Shown here: piece by piece, positions 24,591 through 33,700 of the stretch
How the letters are laid out: each line of letters starts with the position of its first letter
Position numbering within the stretch: position 1 is the stretch's first letter
Source: Corallococcus sicarius
Lineage (GTDB): Bacteria; Myxococcota; Myxococcia; Myxococcales; Myxococcaceae
DNA: 52,541 nucleotides
Direction: 5' to 3'
Assembly: GCF_003611735.1 (NCBI RefSeq)
Contig: NZ_RAWG01000027.1
Coordinates: 1-52,541 of the forward strand
The notes under the pieces: model-generated
What the model was told of the DNA's origin: nothing
What the model saw: only the letters and a program-made list of their open reading frames with translations
Database searches by the model: none
Position numbers and translations under genes: made by a program

Positions 24591-24972
24591 GTGCCCCGAC
24601 GGTGCCGCGCTGCTGGCGATTGCCCGCGAGGTGCTGCGCAAGGAGCTGCTGCCCCTGCTGCCTGGGGACAAGGCCTATGCGGCGTTGATGGTGGCCAACG
24701 CCATGGGCATCGCCGAGCGCCAGCTGCGCAATGGTGAAGGCCCCCAGCGGGAAGAACAGCAGGCGTTGGCGACCCTGCTCGGTAGGGAGGGGTCGCTGGC
24801 GGACCTGAACCGTGAGTTCGCGGCGAGGATCCGCCGGGGCGACATCGACATTGACAGCGATGCCGAAGCCCGCCGGCTGCTCTGGGAGTCCACCGTGCAG
24901 CGGGTGCGTGAGAGCGCGCCCAAGGCCCTGGCCGCCTACAGCCCGAGCGCCGCCCGGCACGTCTTCGTGTAG
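24583..24972 (+). CDS. DUF6285-like small protein (LvaB-like kinase partner)
   Basis: The 129-residue protein starts at ATG 24583, inside the kinase 3' end. It is mostly helical and has LVANAMGIAERQL and LNREFAARIRRGDID, which match my recollection of DUF6285/LvaB proteins (V-x-AN-x-L-x-I-x-RE; L-x-x-x-IR-G). LvaB has no known catalysis alone and is required with LvaA for 4-hydroxyacyl-CoA phosphorylation. The last 37 bases overlap the 3' end of the convergent FAD oxidoreductase gene, so a shared terminator is impossible and the two mRNAs are complementary at their ends. Confidence 0.78.
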   Translation: MRECPDGAALLAIAREVLRKELLPLLPGDKAYAALMVANAMGIAERQLRNGEGPQREEQQALATLLGREGSLADLNREFAARIRRGDIDIDSDAEARRLLWESTVQRVRESAPKALAAYSPSAARHVFV

Positions 24973-26297
24973 AGGTCGCGAAAGACGTTGTCCGGGTCCG
25001 TGCGCTGCTTCACGGCCTGGTAGGTCTCCTTGTTCCAGAGGGTCCAGAAGGTCTCTTCGTCGTAGTAGTTGTAGGAGATGAGCGTCTTGGTGCCGTTGAC
25101 CCGCTGCAACGCGTCCTCGAACTCCTTGTAGAGGTTGCGGCCGTCGGGCTGCGGGAGGCCGTAGACGGCCAGGTCGAGGAACAGCGGATCATGCACGCCA
25201 CCCCACCACTGGGGCGTCAGCCACTCGTAGTCCCGCGTCCGGCGGAAGGGCACGCACCACACCGGATAGAAGTGCATCTCGCGGTGGTACCAGTCCATGA
25301 ACTCGGCCGTGCGCGAGAAGGGCACGAACACGTCCACGATGACGTTCGGGTTCTTGTCCGGCAGGAAGCGGTGGAAGCGGTCCGCGGCCCTCAGCACGCT
25401 GTCCGAGTGCACCAGCCTGCCGAACAGCGCCCGGCCCAGGAGGCTCCGCGGGCGGACATGGGTGACGCCCCGGTTGTAGCGGAAGAGGTAGTCGTAGGTC
25501 GTGAGGAAGTCCTCGGACAGGCGCGGGATGCTCTCGCAGTACGCCTTGAGCCAGTCGTAGCGGCTCACATGCGGGGCGCGCTCCACGAAGCGGCCCACGC
25601 ACAGCACGTGCTTCGTCGGGGAGAAGATCTGCCCGTCCAGGTAGTCCACGTCCTGGGCGTTGAAGTGGCGCCAGATGCCCTGCTGGAACGCCTCCAGCGT
25701 GTCGTAGGTCTCATACTTCACGTGCACGTACGGCGCGACGCGCACGAGCTTGAAGCGCAGCTTGGAGAGGATGCCCAGCGTCCCGAACGAGCCGTGGATC
25801 ATCTGGAACACCAGCGGGTGGTGCTGGGGCGAGCAGTACAGCACCTCCCCCTTGGCGGTGATGATCTCGTACTCGAGGCACGTGTCGTGGAAGCCGCCGT
25901 GCCGGAACGACATGGACTCGATGGAGCACCCCGCGACGGCGCCGCCCAGCGTGATGGTCTTGTGCTCCGGGACGATGATGGGCGTGAGCCCGTGGCGCAG
26001 CGTCGCCTGGACCACCTCGTCGAAGGTGACCGCGGGCTCGGCCGTGCAGGTCATCCCCACCGGATCGATTTCGAGGATTTGATCCAGGTCCCCCAGGTCG
26101 ATCTTCTCGTCGGTCCGTCGCTTGTCATTGCGCTTGGGCACCTGGTGCGGCGGCGACTTCTTGCGGAAGGACACGGGGCGCGTGCCCGTCCGCGTCCGCA
26201 GCTGGCGTGCGATCCGCTCCACCTTCGCGTCGTGGAGCGACTCCTTGTGGGAGGGGTTTTCGACCCGCCGCACACCGGACACTGACTCCATTGTCAT
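24936..26297 (-). CDS. FAD-linked oxidoreductase (BBE/DHCR24-like)
   Basis: The start is ATG 26297, with CGGAGGAT before it, giving 453 residues. The FAD-binding region shows VTFDEVVQATLRHGLTPIIV, then TLGGAVAGCSIESMSF and SFGTLGILSKLRF, as in PCMH-type flavoproteins; the closest familiar relatives are delta24-sterol reductase-like (DHCR24) proteins. The first 75 residues are basic and variable. No signal peptide or clear membrane helix is seen. It would act on a sterol, isoprenoid or sugar-alcohol type substrate; an isoprenoid double bond would suit the neighbouring catabolic genes, but nothing shows it. Its 3' end overlaps the DUF6285-like gene. Confidence 0.8.
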   Translation of the reverse strand: MTMESVSGVRRVENPSHKESLHDAKVERIARQLRTRTGTRPVSFRKKSPPHQVPKRNDKRRTDEKIDLGDLDQILEIDPVGMTCTAEPAVTFDEVVQATLRHGLTPIIVPEHKTITLGGAVAGCSIESMSFRHGGFHDTCLEYEIITAKGEVLYCSPQHHPLVFQMIHGSFGTLGILSKLRFKLVRVAPYVHVKYETYDTLEAFQQGIWRHFNAQDVDYLDGQIFSPTKHVLCVGRFVERAPHVSRYDWLKAYCESIPRLSEDFLTTYDYLFRYNRGVTHVRPRSLLGRALFGRLVHSDSVLRAADRFHRFLPDKNPNVIVDVFVPFSRTAEFMDWYHREMHFYPVWCVPFRRTRDYEWLTPQWWGGVHDPLFLDLAVYGLPQPDGRNLYKEFEDALQRVNGTKTLISYNYYDEETFWTLWNKETYQAVKQRTDPDNVFRDLYTKTCRAALGL

Positions 26298-26591
26298 CTC
26301 AATCCTCCGAACTTCCGTTGCGGCAATGGTGGGGAAGGGCCCTCGGTGTGGGGAGTCACCGCTCATGCACCGGCCACCGGCTGGTCGGCCGCCTGACATG
26401 CACCGGGTGTCTGGGCGTCAAATCGCTACGACCCGTGTCCAGTGGCCTCCCGCGCAGGGATGACCGGCTGCGTCGCGACCTTCGGGGTTCGCAACAAATT
26501 GTCGGCTTTATCGAGAATGTCCTGTTTCATGAGAGGGCCAGGTCGCTTGTGACCCCTCTCCCTTCCCCCCATGAACGGAAGAACATCCTTG
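26298..26591. other. Divergent intergenic region (294 bp)
   Basis: It separates the FAD oxidoreductase (-) from the beta-helix lipoprotein (+) and should hold both promoters. The part at about 26490-26530 is A/T-richer than its surroundings. I see no convincing -35/-10 pair, no strong palindrome and no small gene. Confidence 0.5.
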
Positions 26592-29534
26592 ATGAACTCC
26601 CCCTCTCTCCGAATGGGCTGGCGCGTGCGCGTCCTGCTGCCGGTGCTGCTGTCCGTGGCCTGCGGCGAAGCCCCGTCCTCCCCTGACTCCCTGGGCACGG
26701 AAGCGTCCGCGCTCGGGCCCCCTGTCACCGTGTCCTTCCAGGAGCAGGTGTCGCCGTCGGCGGCGTACACCGGCGTGTCGGAGACGTCGCTGCTGCAGAG
26801 CACCCCCGGCGTGAACACCGGCGCGGACACCACCCTGCGCATGGACCGGGACTACCCCACCAGCTCCGGGCAGGTGAGCAACGGCCTCCTGCGCTTCGAC
26901 GTGAGCGCCATCCCCGCGAACGCGACGGTGCAGTCCGTCCGGCTGACCGTGTTCGTGAAGAACGCGACCACGGGCGAGGGCTACTTCGTCCACGCCGCGG
27001 GCCGTGCCTGGAACGAGGCGCAGGCCACCTGGACGAACGCGACGAGCACCACCGCCTGGGCCGCGGGCGGCGCCAGCGGCGCCACGGACCGGGGCGCCAC
27101 GAGCTTCGCCACGCTCCTGCCGGGCGCGACGGGCAGCTACGGCGTGGACCTCAACGCGGAGGGCGTCGCGGCGGTGCAGGGCTGGGTGCAGAACGCGGGC
27201 ACCAACCACGGCTTCGTGCTGGACGCGCTCACCAACATGGACGGGCTGGAGCTGGACTCGTCGGAGTCCGCCACGCTGGCCAACCGTCCGAAGCTGACGG
27301 TGACGTACGCGCTGCCCACGTCCAGTGGCGGCACGGGCCTGCTGGGCCAGTACTTCACCGGCGCGAACTTCCAGACCCTCACCGTGGAGCGCACGGACCC
27401 CACGGTGAACTTCGACTGGACGACGAACGCGCCCGTGTCCGGGGTGCCGGCGGACGGCTTCAGCGTGCGGTGGACCGGCCAGGTGATGCCGCTGTATTCG
27501 CAGACCTATACGTTCTTCACCCAGAGCGACGACGGCGTGCGCCTGTGGGTCAACGGCCAGCAGCTGGTGAACAACTGGACCGACCACGCCTCCGTGGAGA
27601 ACAGCGGCACCATCACGCTGACGGCGAACCAGAAGTACGACGTCCGGATGGAGTACTACGACAGCACCGGCAGCTCCGTGGTGAAGCTGTCCTGGGCGTC
27701 CGCGAGCCAGCCCAAGCAGATCATCCCCGTGGACCAGCTCTTCCCCGCCGCGGCGCAGGAGCCGGGCAACCCCGGCCTCACCGGCCTGGACAACACGGGC
27801 AAGACGATCCCGGACACCAACTACGCGATTCCTTCCGGCGCCATCTTCCTGGCGACGAACGGCAATGACAGCAACGCGGGCACGCAGGCCGCGCCGGTGG
27901 CCACGCTCAACCGCGCCATCGCGCTGGTGCCGGCGGGGGGGACCATCGTGGTGCGCGGCGGCGTCTACCGCGACTGGTACAACAACGGCGCCGGCAACTA
28001 CCGCGTCGCGACCAAGGTGATGACGCTCCAGGCGTATCCGCACGAGCAGCCCTGGTTCGACGGCACGGACGTGAAGCCCGCCTCGGCCTGGACGTCCGAC
28101 GGCGCCGGCCACTGGTACATGGACTGGAGCACGCCGTCCTTCTGCAACGGCGGCTACTACAACTTCAAATACGACGCCCAGCCGACGACGAACACGGGGC
28201 CGTGCAGCCACTTCGACATGTACGGCGATCCGGCGAACCCCGCCGCGGGCGACCCGCAGATGGTCTTCATCGACGGGGCGTACGTGCACGAGGTGAAGAC
28301 GCTCGCGGAGGCCACGCCGGGCAACTTCTTCTATGACTGGAACAACCGCCGCATCTACATCGCCACCAACCCCACGGGGCACACGGTGGAGGTGGCCGCG
28401 CGGCCCGTCGCGCTCGTGCTGGGCGTCACCGGCTACACGCTGAAGGGCCTGGGCTTCCGGCGCTACGCGACGAACGAGTACAGCGGCACCACGAGCGCGG
28501 CCGTCTACATTGGCGCGACGAACAGCCTGGTGGAGAACTGCGTCTTCACGCAGATGGCGGCGGGCTCGCTCAGCATCAAGCCCCAGGGCGGCGTGGTGCG
28601 CCGCTCCGTCTTCGCCAGCAACGGCTTCACGGCCATTGGCTCCAACGGCTCCACCAACTCCAACCCGGTCGTCCCGGACGGGCTGCTGCTGGAGGAGAAC
28701 ATCGTCAACGCCAACAACACGGAGCGCTTCGGCACCAACTGCTCGCGCTCTTGCGCGCAGGCGGGCGTGAAGATTGCCCACATGAATGGCTTCACGGTGC
28801 GCAACAACGTCTTTGAACACAACCTGAACGGCGCGGGCTTCTGGTGCGACGAGGACTGCCGCGGCGGCGTGATGGTGGGCAACATCTCCCGCAACAACAA
28901 GATTGGCATCTTCTACGAGGTGTCCGACACCGGCATCATCGCGTCCAACCTCATCTACGACAACACGTACGCCGGCATCCAGACGTGCTCGTCGAACACG
29001 AAGATCTACAACAACACCCTGGTGGACAACGCGGCCATCAGCATCTGGATCTACGACGACTCGCGCAACGAGCAGGACCGGCGCGGCTCCGACATCGGGC
29101 CGGACACGGTGAACGTGGACGTGGCGAACAACATCATGTCGGGCGGAAACATCACGACCCTCAAGGCCTCGCGCTCCGACAACAACTTCACCAACACGGG
29201 CCCCAACACCTTCTTCTCGGAGCTGGACTACAACAGCTACTACCGCTCCGGCGGCACCGGGAAGTCGCTGGTCAACTGGGTGGACACGGGCGGCGTGAAC
29301 TACACGTCGCTGGCCGCGGTCCGCGTGGACCGGGGCTGGGAGCTGCACGGCCACGACCTGGCGTCGGGCGGTGACCCGTTCTTCGTGAACCAGTCGCTGC
29401 GCAACTACGTCGTGCGTCCCTCCAGCGTGGCCTACAACAGCGGCAAGCCGCTGCCCGCGGACGTGGCCCAGGCCATTGGCGTGCCCGCCGGCACGGTGAC
29501 GAGCCGGGGCGCCATCACCTGGCCGGGCCGGTAG
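26592..29534 (+). CDS. Secreted lipoprotein: DNRLRE, PA14 and parallel beta-helix domains
   Basis: I prefer ATG 26592 (MNSPSLRMGW, 980 aa), which has GGAAGAA upstream; ATG 26571 is a possible alternative. A signal peptide ends in the lipobox LLSVAC. The domains are: DNRLRE-type carbohydrate-associated module (about 40-228), with DTTLRMDRDYP and LRFDVSAIP; PA14 (about 246-385), with LLGQYFTG and FFTQSDDGVRLWVNGQ; and a right-handed parallel beta-helix (about 416-980), opening FLATNGNDSNAGTQAAPVAT. The last is typical of polysaccharide lyases and related carbohydrate-active proteins. It probably binds or depolymerises an extracellular polysaccharide. No catalytic residue can be assigned with confidence. 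Confidence 0.85.
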   Translation: MNSPSLRMGWRVRVLLPVLLSVACGEAPSSPDSLGTEASALGPPVTVSFQEQVSPSAAYTGVSETSLLQSTPGVNTGADTTLRMDRDYPTSSGQVSNGLLRFDVSAIPANATVQSVRLTVFVKNATTGEGYFVHAAGRAWNEAQATWTNATSTTAWAAGGASGATDRGATSFATLLPGATGSYGVDLNAEGVAAVQGWVQNAGTNHGFVLDALTNMDGLELDSSESATLANRPKLTVTYALPTSSGGTGLLGQYFTGANFQTLTVERTDPTVNFDWTTNAPVSGVPADGFSVRWTGQVMPLYSQTYTFFTQSDDGVRLWVNGQQLVNNWTDHASVENSGTITLTANQKYDVRMEYYDSTGSSVVKLSWASASQPKQIIPVDQLFPAAAQEPGNPGLTGLDNTGKTIPDTNYAIPSGAIFLATNGNDSNAGTQAAPVATLNRAIALVPAGGTIVVRGGVYRDWYNNGAGNYRVATKVMTLQAYPHEQPWFDGTDVKPASAWTSDGAGHWYMDWSTPSFCNGGYYNFKYDAQPTTNTGPCSHFDMYGDPANPAAGDPQMVFIDGAYVHEVKTLAEATPGNFFYDWNNRRIYIATNPTGHTVEVAARPVALVLGVTGYTLKGLGFRRYATNEYSGTTSAAVYIGATNSLVENCVFTQMAAGSLSIKPQGGVVRRSVFASNGFTAIGSNGSTNSNPVVPDGLLLEENIVNANNTERFGTNCSRSCAQAGVKIAHMNGFTVRNNVFEHNLNGAGFWCDEDCRGGVMVGNISRNNKIGIFYEVSDTGIIASNLIYDNTYAGIQTCSSNTKIYNNTLVDNAAISIWIYDDSRNEQDRRGSDIGPDTVNVDVANNIMSGGNITTLKASRSDNNFTNTGPNTFFSELDYNSYYRSGGTGKSLVNWVDTGGVNYTSLAAVRVDRGWELHGHDLASGGDPFFVNQSLRNYVVRPSSVAYNSGKPLPADVAQAIGVPAGTVTSRGAITWPGR

Positions 29535-29555
29535 TCCCGTCTTGAGTTGAGTGCG

Positions 29556-29596
29556 CAGGGCCCGGAACCCAGAGGCTCCGGGCCCTGTGTCTTTTT
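29556..29596 (+). terminator. Intrinsic terminator after the beta-helix lipoprotein
   Basis: CAGGGCCCGGA and TCCGGGCCCTG form a perfect 11-bp stem with a 10-base loop, followed by TGTCTTTTT. It is 21 bases after the stop and oriented for plus-strand transcription; the minus side has no T-run. Confidence 0.9.
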
Positions 29597-29606
29597 CAGC
29601 GGGGGC

Positions 29607-30689
29607 TCACGGCGACGGGGCTTCCAGTTGCTGGCGCAGCTCGCGGGTGCTCATCACCGGGGTGCCGTCCCGGCCCAGCAGGGTCTGTCCATCCGGGGAG
29701 TAGAGCGCCGGGCGCCGGAACAGCATCCGCAGCGCGTGCCGGTGCGGGTAGACGATGGACGCCCGGGGGTTCAGGGCCCGCAGGTGCTTGCGCAAGAGCG
29801 GGGCGTACCTGGGGCTCTGCGCCGGGAAGATGTGGTGCTCCTGGTGGTAGCTGAAGTTGAAGTGCAGCCAGTTCAGCACCGGGTGTGTCTCCACGCTGGC
29901 GGTGTTCACGAAGGGGTTGTCCGTCTCCTCCGACGCGGGCTGCATCCAGTGGTTCGTGGCGATGTAGATCATCAGCGAGACGTTGCCGATGAGGAGCGGG
30001 AGCACGAGCGCGTAGAACGCGGCCCGGGGGCCCAGCACCCACCCCAACGCGCCCCAACCGGCCGCGAGGAGCACGGTGAGCACCCGCTCCCGCGTGCGGT
30101 GCAGGTGCACGTGCTGGAACGCGGGCTGCCGGCAGTGGTGCCAGAGGAAGGCCTGCCCCTGGGCGGTGAAGAAGAGGCTGAAGCTGATGAAGCTGAGCCA
30201 GTGCCCCGACCCCGGGGACATCGCGTGGAACAGCTTCGCGAACTTCTGGGTGTGCCAGTCCGTCTGACGGGGCAGGACGTCCGGGTCGCGGACGAGGACG
30301 TTGGCGGCGCTGTGGTGCGCCTGGACATGCCAGGCCCGCCAGTTGCCGGGCGTCACCAGGAAGGGCGCGAAGCCGACCCAGCCGATGAGGTCCTCCATCG
30401 CCCGGCTGTGGAACACCGAGTGGTGGAGCGCTTCGTGCGCGGCGAGGCCCACGGCGGTGATGATCTGCCCGAGCACGAGCGCGATGAGGAGGCAGGCCCA
30501 GTCCGGCAGGGGCCGGGTCGCGAGGACGTAGATGAGGGCCGCCGCCACGGGCACGAGCCCGAGCGCGATGAGGCCGCGCAGGGGCTGCCGCTCGAAGGCC
30601 TCGGGCGGCAGCGCCCGGCGCAGCTCCGAGCGGAGCCGCTTGGGGTCATCCGCGGGGATGGGAACCGCTGGGGAAGGGGAGTCGTTCAT
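29607..30689 (-). CDS. Membrane fatty acid (acyl-lipid) desaturase
   Basis: Starting at ATG 30689 (MNDSPSPAVP), after GGAGGACTCC, the protein has 360 residues. Three histidine boxes characterise the integral-membrane di-iron desaturases: HEALHH at 85-90, HVQAHH at 121-126 and HQEHH at 282-286. Hydrophobic stretches around 40-58, 65-84 and 205-245 are the membrane helices. It inserts a double bond into an acyl chain using O2 and electrons. It is the last gene of the secondary-lipid operon, 25 bp after the megasynthase, so its substrate may be that product. The position of desaturation cannot be predicted. Confidence 0.9.
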   Translation of the reverse strand: MNDSPSPAVPIPADDPKRLRSELRRALPPEAFERQPLRGLIALGLVPVAAALIYVLATRPLPDWACLLIALVLGQIITAVGLAAHEALHHSVFHSRAMEDLIGWVGFAPFLVTPGNWRAWHVQAHHSAANVLVRDPDVLPRQTDWHTQKFAKLFHAMSPGSGHWLSFISFSLFFTAQGQAFLWHHCRQPAFQHVHLHRTRERVLTVLLAAGWGALGWVLGPRAAFYALVLPLLIGNVSLMIYIATNHWMQPASEETDNPFVNTASVETHPVLNWLHFNFSYHQEHHIFPAQSPRYAPLLRKHLRALNPRASIVYPHRHALRMLFRRPALYSPDGQTLLGRDGTPVMSTRELRQQLEAPSP

Positions 30690-30714
30690 GGAGTCCTCCA
30701 GGAAGGTGGGGGCT

Positions 30715-33700
30715 TCAGGCCATGGGACGGGCGAGGCCGCCTTCAACGAGCATCCGCAGGCGCCCCGCGTCGTCGTGCGCCGCCGCGGTGCCGCACTGGA
30801 GGATGTCCCCCTCCAGGCGCGGGGCGAGCGCCTTCAGGGAGAGGTGGCGGGAGGTGCCGCCGCTGCCTGCCGCCACCAGGTCCCGGTCGAACGTGGTCCG
30901 CTGGACCTGGATGGGCGCGAACACGTCGCCGGAGACACCCTCGACGTGCATCGCGCTCAGCCGCAGGGCCGCGTCCAGCACGAGCGCGGGCACGCTGCTT
31001 CCTGCCTCCCGGGGGGCTTCCGGCAGGTCCAGCCGCGCGAAGCGGGCGGTCTGCTCCAGCCGGATCTCCTCCAGGCAGTCGAACATCTTGCGCAGCTCAA
31101 TCGGGGAGCCGGTGGCGCAATGCGGGTCGTGCACGGCCAGGCCATGGCCTGACGCCGTGGCCGCGTCGAGTTGGGGCGAGCCCCGGGGCGGCTCCGCCGT
31201 CAGCGTGAAACGGGCTTCGGCGTAGACGAGGTCGCGCTCGAGCACCACGCCGGAAGCATGGGTGATGTCGCCGGTCAGCCGGACCTGGACGCTGTGGCGG
31301 CCGGGGGCGTCGGTCAGCGGGGTGCACTCGGCGCGCAGCGACTGCCGGCTTCCCTCCTTCACGCGGATGAAGCGGGAGAACCGGGCGTCCTCGATGGTGA
31401 CGGTGCGCAGCTCCGGCCGGGCGTCCCCCAGCGCCGCCTGGAGCATCAGGTCCAGGGCCCAGGCTCCCGGCAGGGTGGGGGTGCCTCGGACGAGGTGATC
31501 CGCGAGGCAGGGGACGCTCGCCGCGTCGACCACGATGTCCCGCCGCGTGGGCCGGGGCGGCTCCGGAGGCGGCTGTGGCGAGGCCAGCACCTCCAGGCCG
31601 TAGAAGCCCCGCTCGCTCTCGGTGAGCTGCACGTTGATGGGCTGGCACGGGCGGCCGTCCACCAGTTGCAGGAAGAGCGCCTCGCCCTCTTCGGCGCGGA
31701 TGCCGCGGAGCCGGCGGCTGGCCCCGAGCACCTTGTACTCCGAGCCGCGCGTCATGCCGATGCCGTCCCAGGCCAGCCAGCCCACGCTGCACCAGCGGAC
31801 CTCCTGGCTCGCGTCGCTGACCCAGGCGCAGAGCCGGTCCAACGCCTCGTTGGCCGCGCCGTAGTCCGCCTGTCCGTCGTTGCCGATGAAGCTGAACGCG
31901 GACGTCAGGACATGGAAGGGCACCGGGCGCGCGAGGCGGCTCGCGCAGGCCTCGCGGAGGTTGCGCAGGCCCAGGAGCTTGGTGTCCAGCGTGCTCCGCA
32001 GCTCCGAGAGGCGCCGGCGGTTCAGCTTCTTGGACACCTGCGTGCCGGCGCCGTGGACCACCAGGTCCAGCCTTCCGTGTTCGCGGACGAGCTCCTCCAC
32101 CACCCGGTCCACCTCCTCGGGCCGGGTGACGTCCGCGACGCGGTAGATCATCTGGCCCGGAAGCCGGGTGAGCCCGTCGAGCGTGGTCCGCAGCTCACGC
32201 ACGGCGAGGTACCGCTCGAAGCGACCGCGCAGCGCGGGCATCCGCTGGCTGCGGTCGCGGGCAAGCTCGGAGGCGTAGAACTCCCGCTCCACGTCTCCCA
32301 GCTCCTCGTCGCGTGCCTGGAGCACGCGCTCGGGGGCCTCGGAGGGGTCGCTCCGTCCGACGAGGATGACCTTGCACCCGTACCGCTTGAGCAGCGCCCC
32401 GGCGAGGACCGCCGTCACCCCGCGTCCGCCGCCCGTGAGCAGGACCACCGAAGCGGAGTCGAGCCCGGCCGCGGGCTGTGCCGGGACCTCCGTGGGCTGG
32501 AGCAGCCGGACGCATCGCAGGGGGCCGTCGAAGCAGACCTCGACAGGGGCGCTGTCGTCCTCCGTGCCCAGCTCCGAGCTGACGCAGTCGAGCGCGGCCG
32601 GGAGCGGGAGCGGGGTGGTGGCGAGGGCCCGGATGCTGCGCGCGGGAACCTCGCGCCCCAGTGACTTGAGCAGGCCGGCGAACAGGCCCGTCACCGGATG
32701 CAGGGTCCGGCGCGGACCGACGCCCCCGATGCAAAGGCTGGCCAGCTCCACCGCTCCGGACGTCAGCCCGGCGTAGGCGCGCCGCGCGGCGAGGAAGAGC
32801 AGCTCCAGGGCCTCATGGCGCAAGGCCGTGTCGGCGACCACCGAGGATTCGCTCGCGCCGGACTCCATCCGGCAGACCGCGAGGATGACCTGCGGTTCGA
32901 AGCCGAGCGCGTCGAAGCCGGCCTCGGCGGTCTCCTCCCGCGAAAGGTCGATGCCGTGGATCCGCTCCCCTGCGTCGGAAGGGCCCGCGTGCAGGATGCG
33001 GTAGCCGGAGCCGCACAACGCGCGAGCCTGGGGCACGAGCTCGCGAGCCATGGCCTCATCCTGCGCGATGAACAGCACGCGTCGGCCGTTGAGCCGTGAC
33101 GGTCCTCGGCTCCGGCCCGGACGCTCCACGAGCACCGGCGCGTGGTAGCGGATGAGCGCCGAGTGGTCGAAGCCGTCGGACGTCTCCGCGCTGGAGGAAG
33201 CCGGCTCCTCCTTCCGAGCCGGGGGCTCGGCAAGCACGGGTGCGTGGGCGCGGAGGGGCGCTGCGGAGGTCTGGACTCCCTGCCCGGGGCTGAGCTGAAG
33301 CTCCAGCCGGACGCCGGTCGCCGCATCCGGGTGGAAGCGCAGCGTGGTGGCCCGGCCTTCGGCGGCGGCCCGAACTGCCCGGAGGATCTCCAGGGACTCC
33401 GCCGCCGAGTGCGGCGGAAGCACGACGTGCGGCCCATGCCCCCCACCGGCGGACATCCGCAGGTGACACAGGGGCTTCAGGCCTCGCTGCTCCGCCTTCG
33501 CGGCCGTGGTGATGGCCAGCATCGCCATGCCCTCTTCGGGCGCGGACGCGGCCGGTGCCTCTCCGGGACGACGCACGTGGGGACTGCCCACGAGCACCAG
33601 GTCGAACCCACTCGCCAGCAGGGCCTGCGAGGCGCGCAGCGACGCGGCCAGCGAGCTGGCTCCCGCGTCCACCACGAAGTTGGGCCCCTTGGTGTCGAGC

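Noticed and set aside
26508-29354. 948-codon open frame on the minus strand opposite the beta-helix lipoprotein
   Set aside because: Val/Arg/His-rich composition without domains; the plus frame has a signal peptide and recognisable modules.
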